Below are positions 38,201 to 51,774 of a stretch of DNA of 64,000 nt, piece after piece. A program made the translations under genes and the position numbers. The stretch's first letter is position 1, and every line of letters starts with the position of its first letter. The notes beneath the pieces are model-generated. The model saw only the letters and a program-made list of their open reading frames with translations, was not told where the DNA came from and did no database searches. The stretch is from Oasisia sp. SBJ-2009 (Eukaryota > Annelida > Polychaeta > Sabellida > Siboglinidae), in NCBI GenBank assembly GCA_964017155.1, contig OZ024857.1:41549216-41613215 (forward strand), read 5' to 3'.

Positions 38201-41200
38201 ATTCCGAGTGGACGGCATTTGAGCTGCCAGAACAGTAAACTATGTATTTACAATGCGTTGCTAGTCCAGTTATTAGATGAGTTCTACCAAAACAATAACA
38301 TCTAGTACATTTTAGGGGCCCTGAGTGAAATTCTAAAAAGTATAACTATGTGCCATTGTAATGAACTTGCTAGTCACAAACATTCAGCCCCACACATGTG
38401 AAACTGACAGATCGATATACAAAGTTTCAGAGCAAAACACAGTGGTTTTGTTTTAATTTGAGAAAAAGTCACTGTTTTCAGTTTCCATAAACACTTGAAT
38501 GATGTTGGTGTAGACAAAGACTCCAAAATGTAAAAGAAATCAGAAATATTTGTTGCAGATTTGACACATAAAATGTTTCATTAAATGATTATCATTAAAA
38601 CTTAAAAGGTAATATACCCATACTAGATGCACCGTCACATTGCATGGCTGCAAGGTGATGCTCGTCAACAGAAAATAACATTTTGATAAAAAAAAAATTA
38701 TTTATATTGTTTTGTAAACTTCTTAATACACGTTGAGATTTATTTTTGGGTAAATTAGAATCGTTACTGGACATTGTTTAAAATAGTTTAATGTTGAAAC
38801 CCTTCATAGTGTTTTATAATTTAGATATACTGTAATCACCATCTTGACTGCCCTTTCCTTAACAGTTTTATTCTTATAATATACCCCTTAAAACAGTCGC
38901 TTGCTTAACATGACCAGCGGCTGTTTCACTAAGGTAAAGGAAAATTAATCCCTATCAGGTTTTTTTCAAAAGAAATGGCCATTGCAATTTTCACTGTTAA
39001 GAATAAAAATTAATTTTACAGCACAAAATCAGTTTAAAGAACTCTTAACAACTTTAATGAGATGGTCTGCAGTGTTTATTGTTACTTCTCTACATGACTA
39101 CAGTGACCATTTTCACTCTCGTATCGTAAACCGTTGTTTCAGCACGGACCCCGCAGTGATAACTATTGACTTTATAGTCAATGGACTTGTAAAATTTGCA
39201 TCATGATATTATTGATTATATTACTATTCTTATTACATAATAAATTTGGTGTAATTGTATGTTGACTGAAGGCATTGTTATGATGTAATTGGATACACAG
39301 AAACATCTTGTTCAAATTTCCCGTGGTGCCAGGTTTCCACACAATCTGGATGGGTATAGTATAGTATAATTCAATCTTAGCTAATAATTATTCTCATATA
39401 CAGCTGTGTAATGTTTGCATATATTTTAAAAGGTTTGTGTACATCTGTGTAAATGTATTATTGGACTCGACCCTGAGAGTAAGTTAGGAAGCTCCATGGG
39501 TTGCCAATGAGACAGTGCATCATGGGAATAACACAGCGAAATTACATTACAAAGAAATACTCAAGAGCAAACATCTCAAACACGGACCTACTCATATAAA
39601 CAATTCAGAGATGGATCGATCACATGGACGACAACAGATTTACAAAACAAACTATATTTTCACAACTATCAGAAGGAACTTGGAACAGAGGCTGCCACAA
39701 ACCAAGCTACAGTTGTTATAATAAACGATATCTATAGAAACAAGGAATAAATCCCAGAAAGTGGTAGACACTCGTCCAGGATTGACTGAAGTAGTCATAG
39801 TTGCCACGGTGCCTGAGAGTGACAGAGATTGACGGAGGACGGGGATCAAGTGTCCACACCTAAAGCAGCCACACATTTCATAGAGCTAGCTGTGATGTTT
39901 ATGGCCAAACACTAAATTTAAGAAATGTTTGCCACTAAAGAGATCGGACAAATATATATGTGTATACATTACATGTATATTATAAAACAGTGTTTCTGTG
40001 TTTGTAACCTAAAATCCCCATCAGTTATTTTATATTTTAGGCTGAAGTTTTGCAGGACTACAAAGAAGGTTCATGAGTTTAAAGTTTTTCAATTTTTCCA
40101 CGGGTTTGGAGAACTTGGGTAGTTTAATATTTCCAAAAATTGAAATGCTGTATGTGGAGTTCTGCCTGCAAAATGTTGATGTTGAAAACATACTGCATAC
40201 TTTTTGAATTTTACATTTTTGAAAATCATCATCCCTTAACACAGACAGCAGCATTTCGACCCAATCTCCGTCAGTTTTACATGTATCGGGCCGAAATGCC
40301 GCATGTGATCTAGCGAGGCCATTAATATCGTGTGTGGATTTAAACTTTGTAAAATTTGTCAGCAGGGTTACATTTGTAACAGCTGATACACCACATGTAG
40401 ACATACTGTAGAAGCTTGCTATTACCTCTGCCTTGGGATTGGTCTGGCGTGACTTGACTCGTAAGGTGAGGACCAAAATGATTAATTTCCTATCTGGTTA
40501 AAAAAATTATTTGGAGGTGTGACCTGAAATAGGAGGTGGCTGTGTTACTAGTGGCCCATAAAGCAAAGTTTGAGTGACGAACACCAAACAGTTTTCAATA
40601 CAAATTTTTATTGGCAGATCATTAACTAATTTCTCTCACATTTCTGTACATGCACACAAACAGTAGCATTACTGATCATTGATTAATCAGCTAATCAGAA
40701 AAATATCAAGAGCTTGGCTTTGTGTGAGTTTCAACATCAAAAGTACACTTTCTTAGCTAATAAACTTAATAGCTGCATAGTTTAAGTCTTGTTAAAACAG
40801 AAAACATACAACAAATCTAAAAAGGTGAACAAATTTAGAGTGTCATGCCTTTAAATTTACTGTTTCATTGTTGTTTTTAAAGTTTTACTGTAGCAATGAT
40901 ACAGCGAATTGGCAATGCATTGCAATAGTAAATTTAACTGAACTATTGATAGCATCGGCAGCTGACATACAGATCAGAAAATAGATAACTTATAACACAC
41001 AGTTTGTAAATGTGCTTTGTCAATAAAAACAATCACCAATTAGCATAGTGTTCACCATTTTGGGAATCAACTGTATCCCAGATTGCTTTTTCTAGGTATT
41101 CACTGGCCCATAATGCTATCTTGGTCTTATGATATCAACTATGACATAATCACAATGATACTGAGATAGTAATGTAGCTATAGTCACCTCTAATACCACC

Positions 41201-42120
41201 TGAACTGTACAAATTAGGAATTGTACAGGTTGTGAAAACTTAACGTTCACCTTCAAATGAACAGATGTTACCATGATTTCTTCAGCATCAAATTATGTAC
41301 TTTGAAAAATTCTGCTAAAATAGCAGGTATTTTATTAAATTTATATGGATATTATGTTACAAATACAAACAAATTCACAGTGTAACAGTCAACAAATGAA
41401 AAGTCACTGTGCATTCATTTTAAACAACAACAAATGTCTTTAACAGATGTGTTCCTTCAGTTCATTAGCATGAAAAAACAACAGATGTAATATAAAATAT
41501 ACAGTAATAAAATGGCACAAAGAGAGTTATCCAGTCATGGTGCCAAAGGAAAGTAAACCAGATAATGAATAATAAAATTTGGTTGTATAATATTACTGAC
41601 ATGGTGCATATAACCTAATTTGTGTAGAACTAGACAAGGGATATCAGAAGTGTTCATTTGACCCACATATAAAACAGAAACTTTCAGAAAAGTTACATCT
41701 ACGGCACAATTATGAAATAACGTGTTAAAATAGCAGGCAGTGTATAGGTATTACTAACAAAATATATAACATAAAAGTAGAAACAATCTATGTGTTCTAT
41801 AACCACTGTGTAACTATATCCTGATCATGAACTATCAGGTAGACCAGCTAAACTTGGGTGAGGGAGACTGCCACTACAACCTCTTTTTTAGTCACTCTCA
41901 TGTAGGAGGATACAGAAATATGAATAACTATTACACTTATTTCTTCAGCAATTTGGCTTTGGTGTGCATACGTAAATAATGTTTGGCCTGCAAGCATTCA
42001 ATAAGTGTTCCCTTGTGAGTGTCTGACATTGACCTGCTTGTCAGCTAAAAGAAACAATTAGAAATCACTACTATAGAAATGTTATAATACTACATGTATA
42101 TACATACACACACACATATT
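35201..42120. other. Intergenic region, no gene recognised
   Basis: AT-rich sequence between PHF21 and SLC45A3. The longest open frame, minus strand 40476-40030, lacks an ATG at its start, shows no domain I know and has no splice partner, so I do not call it a gene. No tRNA-like or transposon end structures are seen. Confidence 0.5.
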
Positions 42121-42144
42121 TATGTATGTATATAATTATATATA

Positions 42145-42184
<40 letters not shown>

Positions 42185-42260
42185 CATATAAGTATATAAA
42201 ATATGTGTATATATACATACATAATATATATTTATACATGTATATATTATATATAAATAT
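42121..42260. repeat. TA/TATG-rich low-complexity block
   Basis: TA array at 42131-42181 followed by impure TATA/TACATG sequence. Confidence 0.8.
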
Positions 42261-42526
42261 ACATGTATATGGCACTACATATACATTAAAAATAACGTCT
42301 AATCACCATAGCCAGTGAGCAATAAGCACCTATAAATCCCTGTGAGGTTCACACATAAAGGCAAGAGTGAGTAAATGCTTAGAATATAAGAATATATCAC
42401 AGTCGGGAGAGAGAAATTGCAATACCGCACATAAGAGTTGGCACATCTCTTATGGGAACACATGTATGTAAACATGTGTGCACATTTCCCTAATCTAACT
42501 CTGCTGGTATAAATATTATATACACA

Positions 42527-42705
42527 CATACATACATACATACATACATACATACATACATACATACATACATACATACATACATACATACATACATACA
42601 TACATACATACATACATACATACATACATACATACATACATACATACATACATACATACATACATACATACATACATACATACATACATACATACATACA
42701 TACAT
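42527..42705. repeat. CATA tetranucleotide array, about 45 units
   Basis: 179 bases of perfect CATA repeats. The MYVCMYVC open frames on the minus strand are repeat artefacts. Confidence 0.97.
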
Positions 42706-44157
42706 TGTATACATTGTCACATAAAGTCAAGCACATAAACGTTATATCCTAACACCATACAGAGGTAGATTTATGCAACACTGCATACTTCTACTTAGCA
42801 GCATTCCGGCTCAGCGCACACAGCTTTCTGGTCCAGTGCACACAGGTGTACGCTTTTTGTATTTATATTACATACAACATTTACTATAGGCGTCAACACT
42901 ATTTTTAATACAAAGAGGCTGACACACGATTAATCACTCCTGGTTCAGCAAAACTGTTTCCTACAGTACTGCATAGCGACAACTGGTAAAACATTTTACC
43001 TTGATCATACAACAACTTCAGAAAATAAATAATTTAATATCATATGAAAAATATCCACCCACCATTATTTCATGAGTGTACGCACATTTACTCATTAAAA
43101 CTCAACCGCTGCTTACAAGTAATACTAAGTATCAAATGTGCAGTAAAACCATGTGTTATGCAGCAAATAATGTCAAATGAAATCACTTTCATTCAAGGCA
43201 ATTTTATCTGGTGCCTGACATCAGATTACACTTTTGCACTCCATAATTGTTCATGCACATAGAGGAAGTTATTGCACAGTTTTGTTCTTCATTATACCAT
43301 GTCACATTCACTTTGATTACCCAGGTACATTGAGATGACAACAATTTTTGTGTCCTACATCATTGCCTGAGGAATGATACAATTTTGAAATGTTCGCCAG
43401 TTAGTGGGGTGGCTTTACCTCGAGTCTGGGCAAAGACGATGATTGGCTCCCAGGTTAAATGTAAAATAAAATATTACATAAGAGTAATGCTTATTAGTTA
43501 ATAATTATGATTAGACAAATGATAGTGTGAATCAATGTAAATTGATTTATATTCTAAATTATCACTTATACAATACATTTCAGATATTAACACTATAATT
43601 TGTTTAAATATAACTATTAGGTAATAAACATTACTCTTATATAATATTGCTTTTACAAACAGCAGATGGGAAGGCTGAAGCTATCTATAGCTGGACGTTG
43701 ATGTTTTGTAGTGACCCCTTACGTTATAATTAATAATTCGATAATTAATATCATGTTTTCTATATACTGGAGATTCTCACTAACATGACCACATTGGAAC
43801 CCCAACAGGTCATGTGACCATGGACTGGATGCAGCAGTTTTTCCAATTGAAAGACGACTGGCGGTCAACATGACAAACAAAACAATCGAGTAGAAACTGA
43901 GACCAGCAGAAAGTGGTGACTATTTCTTGAGGTCAAACATAGATGGACACAAGTTGGATCAGTTATGTCCAGGCCTGATGGTCATTGTGTGGTCATTTCA
44001 TCTGAGTGTCATCTTATCTGGACACTTTTTAAATCCTCTAACTTCTGCTCTTTTAAAAATCTCCTTCTTTAGTCTTTATTCTCTGATTTAGCAGTTTGAT
44101 TTGCTACACTATGCTTATTTAAATTACAATTGTGCAATATTGTTTAATGAGCTATAT

Positions 44158-44160
<3 letters not shown>
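42706..44160. other. Intergenic sequence, nothing recognised
   Basis: No exon or element is visible. Confidence 0.4.
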
Positions 44161-44161
<1 letters not shown>

Positions 44162-44204
<43 letters not shown>

Positions 44205-44243
44205 GATATATATATGTATATATATATATATTATATATATATT
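44162..44243. repeat. TA-rich array
   Basis: Two TA runs separated by ACATATAGATA-like sequence, downstream of the SLC45A3 stop. Confidence 0.9.
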
Positions 44244-44697
44244 GTTGCTAAAAAACAGAAAATCGCTTCTTTAAATAATGTCAGTTTTCCATAGATTGCA
44301 TAAACATATTTGGTAGACTCTATCAAGAGAAAGCATTCAGAAATACCACAAGCTTTGAGATCTCCCACTATTTGTGCTAACCTTAAGTTTGGTTCTAGCA
44401 TCTTACACCAACTGGTCAATACACGCACTGAGATCTGCATAAACAAATACACCAATAAGCCACTGCTGCAGCTAATCTTTACAGCTGGTCCACTATGAAA
44501 ATAAAACAACAACGTGCAGTATGAAAATATGTCCTATAGCGCACACCAGAAAACAAATCCATCAAAAATATGACATCACTGGCAACTCTGATTCTATCAA
44601 TGTAAAATTTTGACAACGTGAAACAGCAGATCTTTACAACACATCAAAGTAACTCAACAAAACAGACGGCCGATTTTGTTGGCCTCAGTGACCTTGT

Positions 44698-46921
44698 CTA
44701 TCTGCGGTTGTGCTTGGTCAGGGTCGTGACCTCGACCTTGCTGCAGATGACCCGGAGAATGCAGATGCAGGAGAGTCCACCCAGGACGCTGGCACACACG
44801 ACGTAGCTGACCACAGTGCCCGAGTAGTGGACGACGTAGCCCATGAGGGCCGAGAGCATCACCTGGGCCAGGTAGTAGGCGCTGTCCAGCATCGCCAGGT
44901 CCGCCCCGATGCCACGGTGGCGGAGAGAGTCGTCAGACATGTCGTAGAAGTATGTCTGGAGGAGCAGAGAGTGGGTGTAAAGTGGACGGGATAGTGTTGG
45001 GTTCACTTTGTACAGTTAGTGGATATACTGGAGGTATATCAGTAAGACGCGGGCACAATGTACACATTTCATAGATGTACAGACTGGGTACATCTGCAAA
45101 GATACACTGGCAAAGTACATCTGCAAAGATACACTGGTAAGGTACATCTGCAAGGTACTCTATAGGAAAAAATACACTGGTAAGATACTTCTGCAAAGAT
45201 ACACCAGCAATGTAGATCTGCAAAGATACATCAGTATGCTACATCTGCAAAGATACACTGGCAGGGTACATCTGCAAATTATTCTAGAGTCTAGGAGAGC
45301 ACATCAGAAAAGACACACTGGCAAGATACTTCTGCAAAGATACACCAGCATGGTATATCTACAAGGTGTGCTAAAAATATATACAATTTGTTTTTGATCA
45401 GAAATGAGAAACCCAAACCACCTTGGGGTACTAAATTGAACTTACCAGTTTATCGTCATGGTATGCTGTCACAAGTAGAAATGGCACCGTTGTCATGGTT
45501 GCATAACCAAACCCTGTGCATGCTGCCATGGTGATAATGACGTAGACATTGCGCGAGAACATCATCACGGCCATGGCGATGGAGAAAGAGAACATGCCGA
45601 TGAAATACGTCTGACGCGACCCGAACCTCGTGATCAACCGCCCAATACACATCGCATACAAGGCTGACGTGACACAGTGCAACAACAACCCCCAACTACC
45701 CATACGCACGCCCTCATCATACAACCCCTGCAGGGGTGAATCAGTCGGGGCGTTGGGATTGCCCCCATACACCTCCTGCCCCACGAAGTCTGTGAAGAAC
45801 AGGTTGAACCCCATAACAGCCGCCCAGCTGAAGAAATTAGCAAGAGCCAGCCTCTTGAGTACCGTGGGCACGTAGAAGTACGCCTGAACAAACTCGGGCA
45901 TCAGCGAGTACGTCCGTAGACACAACAGATGGATGAACGAATCGATATCCGTGATGGTCCACCGCGACGACGGCGTTGTGACACATCTGAGCAATCGTTG
46001 CGGCCAGCGCAGGTAACTCTGGTAGTTTATCGACTCGGGTCTCGTTGAGATCAACCCATCCCGCTCACTGCCTTCGGGGGATGAGTCGTTAACGTCCGAT
46101 TCATACCCCGGATCTGGGGGTAGGATGTTGAGGACCGTCGGGTCCTTGTGTCCGATCACCGCCTGGATCTTGTCAAGCAGGTCCATGTCAGCGGTGTCCT
46201 CGCTGCTGTCGGGGAGCGGTTTCTCCTGCGCCACGATTAATGTCACGACGAGCATGAGGGTGAAGAGGATGATGAGCATAGAGAAGGCGGTCTGCTCCTG
46301 CCCGCCGAACACCTCGCATATGTACATGTCACTCCAGTCGATGGCTGTGATCAGGTAGCCGATGCAGCCTCCAAGACTCACCATGATAGAGTAGACGGTG
46401 AAGCAGCGTTCCTGCTGGTTGTTCATCTTGCTGGCGTCTGACAACAACGCCTCGCACGGCGTCAAACACGCTTGACTCGTGAAATCAAGCATCACCGAGC
46501 CGACGATTATGAATATCGTGCCGAGATGCAGGCTGACGTTGCTCTGACCGAGAATCGCGGTGCTCAAACGTTCGCCGTACGGAATGATGAAGAGGGAGAC
46601 TATCAGCGCCAGACTGAGGCCAAGGATGAACGGTCGACGTCGCCCGTACGGGCTGCGGCATCTGTCGCTCCAGCGCCCGATCATCGGCACCGCGAAGAAG
46701 CCAATCAGCGGGCCAATGCCGAGCACAATGCTCATTTGTTCTTCGACGAGGCCGGCCTTGAGTAGCATAGGCGGAATGTAGGTGAATGCGGCGCTGGCGC
46801 AGAACTCCAGGCCGCACACTATGGCGTTGAGTAGTAACACTTGGAATAGTGAGAGGCCATGGCGTCCAACGCCACGGACCTGAGTGAACATGTTATCCTT
46901 CACTTCGATGTGCCCATCCAT
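44698..46921 (-). CDS. SLC45A3: SLC45A3-type sugar/H+ transporter, complete, 2 exons, 577 aa
   Basis: A major-facilitator-superfamily transporter of the SLC45 family, which moves sucrose or related sugars with protons across the plasma membrane. Exon 1 is 46921-45446 (492 codons, ending phase 0 at CTG|GTAAGT) and exon 2 is 44955-44698, starting after CTCCTCCAG and ending in TAG. The ATG at 46921 is used because the open frame further upstream has no ATG. The family signature GRWSDRCRSPYGRRRPFI lies at about residues 82-99. LGIGPLIGFFAVP, CLTPCEALLSDA, VSLGGCIGYLITAIDW, TDFVGQEVYGG and YDEGVRMGSWGLLL match human SLC45A3 more closely than SLC45A1/2/4. Two sets of six helices flank a long acidic loop (about 215-320). 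Exon 2 (GIGADLAMLDSAYYLAQV ...) gives the last helices. The length is close to human SLC45A3 (553 aa). Confidence 0.93.
45087..45370 (-). repeat. 27-bp minisatellite filling the SLC45A3 intron
   Basis: About ten diverged copies of a unit containing TACATCTGCAAAGATACACT plus GGCAAAG occupy most of the 490-base intron. Two copies carry insertions of 10-30 bases. The unit is a multiple of three, so the antisense frame shows a repeating CIFADVPYQ-like peptide, taken as chance. Confidence 0.85.
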
Positions 46922-49440
46922 GTTTCCGTCACCAGGTGTCACTGCGAGCACCACGACAGGGCACCAGTGGCGAGTTTTGAGATTCGCGAAGATTTTAATA
47001 TCAATTCAATGATGAGCGAGCAGCCTTTGTCGTTTTCGATTCGTTCGTATTGATTCATGCTGACCCCGTGCACAAGCTGTCACCAAAGTTAGCATGACGG
47101 CATCACAATGCCAATGCACATGTCATCTGTGGAGTATCGATACACGAGATATTTATTAGGTCCACTGTGCGTTGTCTGTCATCCCTGATATGCATAACTG
47201 ACAACACACGGCCAGTTTGTTGACAGAAGCCACTAGTTGACCACCACATCAACTGGCCTCACTAGTCTGTGTCCACAATCCAGCCATTGCTACACCACAA
47301 CCATCAGACCACGTCAATGTCCATCCCATTTCATGGCCGTCAGTGGCAGTTGACATCAAACATACCTGTCACCTCATTGAACAAAAGCTGTCAAGTCCTC
47401 CGTATCCATTGCATCCTGACAAATTGCTGACATAGGTTCACTGTCTGAAGCACTTCAAGGATCAGTTTTCACCAGCAGCTTCCAGAAACATCTGCAAACA
47501 CAACAACAAACACTTGGTTTTAATTCACTAAGCTACACATTTTTTATTAAATTAATTTTAATCTATTGTTGTTAATATATTTTTACTGCAATATACTATG
47601 TATTTTCTTATATACATTTTCGTTTTTTAAACTCAATGAGTTTTAGGAACATAACATTTTGTTTTCCCCAACAATTTATTGAAGCACCTGCAAACACCGT
47701 GACAAACACTTAAACACTAGCATTAAACCCCCACAAGGTACTGACACAAAATAAGTTTTTACTATTATAATGTTTTATATATTTCCCATATCATTTATAA
47801 TTCACTACGCTACATATTTGTATTTAATAATTTTTTATTCATTGTTGTTAATATATTTTCCTGCAATATACTCCCAATGTTCTTAATCGTTCAGTTTTAT
47901 AAACTGATAATTTTTGGTGTTTTAAACTCAAGGAGTTTTAGGAACATAAGAGTTAATGTATACTTTATCAGCATTTAATACCATGAAAAAACACTTTTTA
48001 TTACAAGCTTAAAAAGTAGCAAAAGTTACTGTATTTTTATGACATTGCGTGTTATACTAAAATACTATAAAATGTGCATATCTGGCAAATTATATAAGAA
48101 ATTATTATTTATATAAACACACACAAAAACAGGCAACGTAATAATCTTGGGAAACCTTTTGTTGGTGACAACACTGTCATAGCATGTGTCTGAGTAATAA
48201 ACAGTGACTAAAGTAGTCACGCCTGAACAGATTAATATAAACATTTTATGGTGTGAACCGTGAACACCAGTTATGGGTCACTGAACCAGTAGGACTATTA
48301 TTTTGTGTGAGATATTCTTTGTTACTTCTGAATGAGTTGGTTATGCACCATCAGACACTGTCTCAAGTTCTCAATCCCAAATTGATCAGTATCTACAGAC
48401 AATAATAGTGAGACAAAGAAGTTATAATAACAGCTGGCCTATGAACCACAAGTAGTATTCATGTTGACTATTAATGACTTTACTGCAGCTTGCTAACAAT
48501 TTAACCATCCCCAGTCATGCTCTAATAACATTTAACTACTATATATCATATGTATATTTTTGGTTGAAATTGAATAAATAATTCTGATTATGATTGATGA
48601 AACAAACACATCATACATTTATTTAAACTTCATGGGAAAAAATGCTAAACCATACAAGGAGATACACTGTTAGGTTTGAGATCAAATATGTAAATTGGTG
48701 TTAAAAGTGAAATGTACCAGTATATCCTTGAAATGTTGATGCTCCCTTGCGAATTAGATTTATTAGAGCATCCCACGAAAACTTCCACATGTTAACACCA
48801 CAAGAGGTAGAGATGACAGCCTACACCAGTTAAGTCTATCACATTACATCAACGTCATAAACACTAACAAAAAATCCTTCTCATCAAATGACAATCTCCT
48901 ACAGCTTGTCTGCAGGTGTGGTGAGGGGAAACTACAGGAGAGAAATTCACAGATTCAAAGTAACATTTCTGTAAACATTTCATGTTGGTTTACTTCAACT
49001 TTTCAGTATTGATTTGACATAATTATGAGTTTATGACACTAAAAAGTAAACAACAGTAGTCAAAAAATTAAATCAATACCGGGTACTTGTATTCACAAAA
49101 TCATGTGTACACCTACAAAATTCTTTTATTAAACAGAAGTGATGGGGTTCAAGCAATACATGGCACAACCCACAGAATGTTAAAGAATACAGCTCGCTGT
49201 CCTTGCCTGCATGACAGGCTGAGTCTGGGCCTCTATAACCTGGGCAACTCATACCAAACCAATGATGTGCAGATATAAAACAAGTAAAATCCACCCAGGC
49301 CTTAATATACATGTAGCTTCAGTGTGTACACTAGTACATGTAAGGGCTGCAAAATGTGAACTGTTAAAGTCTTGAACGCACTGATGCAATCACATCATCT
49401 CTCCTTCTTTCGTTCACATAAAATAACAAGGAACGTCTCA
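46922..49440. other. Upstream of SLC45A3; intergenic, with a local duplication
   Basis: The first 140 bases are presumably SLC45A3 5' untranslated region or promoter. At 47528-47655 and 47806-47946 two direct copies share TTGTTGTTAATATATTTT, CTGCAATATACT and GAGTTTTAGGAACATAA. Nothing else is recognised. Confidence 0.45.
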
Positions 49441-49772
49441 GGTAAAGTAAAGTAATGGTAAGTTCTTATTTAGCCCAGTACCAGTGTATCCAGTCCACAG
49501 GATTGCTCAAAGCGCTTTATACTTTACTACTTCCTTGGCAGACCTGTTCACTCAGATACCATCTCAACTTCTCTTGGAAGCATCCAGCCACATGATGCAA
49601 TTAATGCGCAAAGGCTACTCGTACACAAATACACCACTTGTCTACAGCTGAATGAACTGGACCAATGTAGAGTGAAAAAACTTGCCCAATGTTTTTACAC
49701 CGCAGCACAGGATTCGAACATGGGTCCTCTTTAGTTGAGACTCCGAAGCTCTACTCCTGAACCACTGCACTG
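49441..49772 (-). mobile_element. tRNA-derived SINE
   Basis: On the minus strand a tRNA-like head begins near 49772 with an A-box-like AGTGGTTCAGGAGTAGAGC and a B box GTTCGAATCC at 49717-49708. The body ends with AAAGCGCTTTGAGCAATCC and ACTGGGCTAAATAAGAACTT, followed by an irregular TTACTTTAC tail. A GCGCTTTGAG plus GGGCTAAATAA type 3' part is typical of widespread marine-animal SINEs. Confidence 0.7.
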
Positions 49773-50199
49773 TATAAACCCACTGTACTCTTAAAGATAC
49801 TCAATCCACTCATTCCCGTAAAAATCGTTTGCTCCTAGCGATTATTAGTCATTTCACAAAAAGCGGATGTATCAAATACTCCTTAATGATTGCTTAGTTG
49901 GTTTATGCATGCATGTTACTTCTTTTTTCTGAAATAAATTAAATAAATAGGAACTATTTCGATTTTCGTTTCGATCGAACCCGGTCGAAACTCTATACGA
50001 AACGTAACTATGGAAATGGAGCTTTGAGCGGAATACGCTTTAGTCTTCACGAGGCTTGGGCGAGATTGACGGCTTCACCCTGTCGAGTTGTTTACGTTTA
50101 GAAACGGCGATCGAGTGTAGGCACGAATTATTTTTATATGCCATCAACACGGCAAATTAAGCAGACAAAGACAGCATCGACGCATGATTGGGAAAGAAT
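49773..50199. promoter_or_regulatory. CG-enriched stretch before a candidate first exon
   Basis: 49960-50190 has more CG dinucleotides than its surroundings (CGATCGAACCCGGTCGAAAC, GAAACGGCGATCGAG). This is compatible with a promoter or 5' untranslated region for the exon candidate at 50200. Weak evidence. Confidence 0.25.
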
Positions 50200-50363
50200 A
50201 TGCAACTAAGCAGTGAACAGAATGACTTCGCCTTCAGAACAGTGAAAGTGCCCTTTGCAAGCTACGGGCACCGTTGGCCGGCGGCGAGGGACAGCGAACT
50301 GTCACTGACTACAATCCAGACACAGTCCACATGCAGCGTTCGCACAGATGTTCTTCCAAATAG
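50200..50363 (+). CDS. Candidate first coding exon of an unidentified gene
   Basis: Open from an ATG (MQLSSEQNDFAF) for 54 codons and ending at a good donor, AATAG|GTTAGT, in phase 2. The predicted peptide has balanced composition (VKVPFASYGHRWPAARDSEL) and higher GC than its surroundings. I find no matching next exon and recognise no family. Confidence 0.3.
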
Positions 50364-50615
50364 GTTAGTAATTACGAATTGCTCAGCTATAATCACGTAT
50401 ATATTTAGGCGTATGAGTATATACGTCACTGATATTTCACACAGTGTATGTGCATTAATGTCTGTGTTGACACACTGGGTATAATATGCATTATACAAGA
50501 GCAAAGGTTATTCTAATTTTCCATGTTCAAGATAATATGTTAATGAAAACAAATGTATATTTAAATGGATATATTAAAATATTTTGATAATTTATACATT
50601 GTTGATTGTTAAAAT

Positions 50616-51036
50616 GTTTAAATTACCTGGATTGATCAGATGTGAGCCTCCCGCAGACTACGTATCATCAATGCATCTGCCATACCAATGCCCTGGCTGT
50701 CTTAATATTAGCCTCTCATCTGCCTTGTCTCACTTTTGCATTGTATTATGACCTATATATTATGCATTCATATACTGCTGTGATGAAAATGTTGATAAAT
50801 ATTTGAAAACAGCTGTTTAAATTACCTGGATTGATCAGATGTGAGCCTCCCGCAGACTACATATCCTCCCTGCATCTGCCATACCCATGTGACTGCCTTA
50901 ATCTTAGCCTCTCCTCTGACTTGTCTCACTTTTGTATTGTAGTGTGGCCTGAAGCAATATTATAATTCGAATATAATATTATTATGCATTCAGATACTGC
51001 TGTGATGAAAATTTAGATAAATATTTGAAAACAGCT
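50616..51036 (+). repeat. Tandem duplication of a unit of about 200 bases
   Basis: Two direct copies meet at about 50813/50814. Both begin with GTTTAAATTACCTGGATTGA, contain GATGTGAGCCTCCCGCAGAC and CTGCTGTGATGAAAAT, and end in GATAAATATTTGAAAACAGC. The second copy has a small insertion around 50955-50990. Confidence 0.9.
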
Positions 51037-51774
51037 GGCACGTGTGAGTTGAAAGGTACCAGGTACATAGACTACAGCCAGGCATTGACTACAATGGAAA
51101 CAAGTGCAAGAATGTTATATGTAATACTTGCATGATATAATGTACACCTACGGAATTAACATTTTATTTTCATGTTTATGTTTTATTGAAAAAAATCATC
51201 ACCATCAATCATCGCTGTTATAAAAATTTAAATTATTTTGCATAACATATAATAGAAATCAACAACATTCAGTAATAGTACTGAAATGTGAGTCGCAAAA
51301 CACTGTTTTAATAATTGTGAAATATAATATAATTCTCCGTTTGACGTTCTGTTACACGAGATAACGGATGCTCCCCCTAAAAATACAACGTTTCTTTCCC
51401 AACCGACAAGAGCCTACTATTAGTATTACCAGTCCCCCATGTCAATTTTATTTTAAATTTCGTCCCTCACGTCATCTATTCTCTCTGGATATGTACTTTC
51501 GCAATTACTAAGTTTATTAACAAGATCCTGCCTAATCAAATTCAATACCGGTACATATCAACACAGATTGTGATGCTGAGCCTGAGCGATATCGATGGTG
51601 ACTGTCAACTCAAAGACAAAGTCAAACTGGCTTGCCTTTTTAGTGACACTCAAACTTATATTTATTATAATCTTACAAGTTAGAGAATCCGCGTCGAGTC
51701 AACGTTCACAAGAGTGAATTAGCCCCCGACTACTCGCTCTTGTTGCTGACTGCGTTAATGCACTTAATGCGTAC
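51037..51774. other. Intergenic, nothing recognised
   Basis: No exon, RNA or element is visible. Confidence 0.4.

Noticed and set aside
40030..40476. 148-codon minus-strand open frame
   Set aside because: No ATG at the start, no recognisable domain, no splice partners and AT-rich composition like its surroundings.
46922..46954. Upstream start of the SLC45A3 frame at a GTG codon
   Set aside because: There is no ATG in this extension. The ATG at 46921 gives a normal N-terminus for the family.
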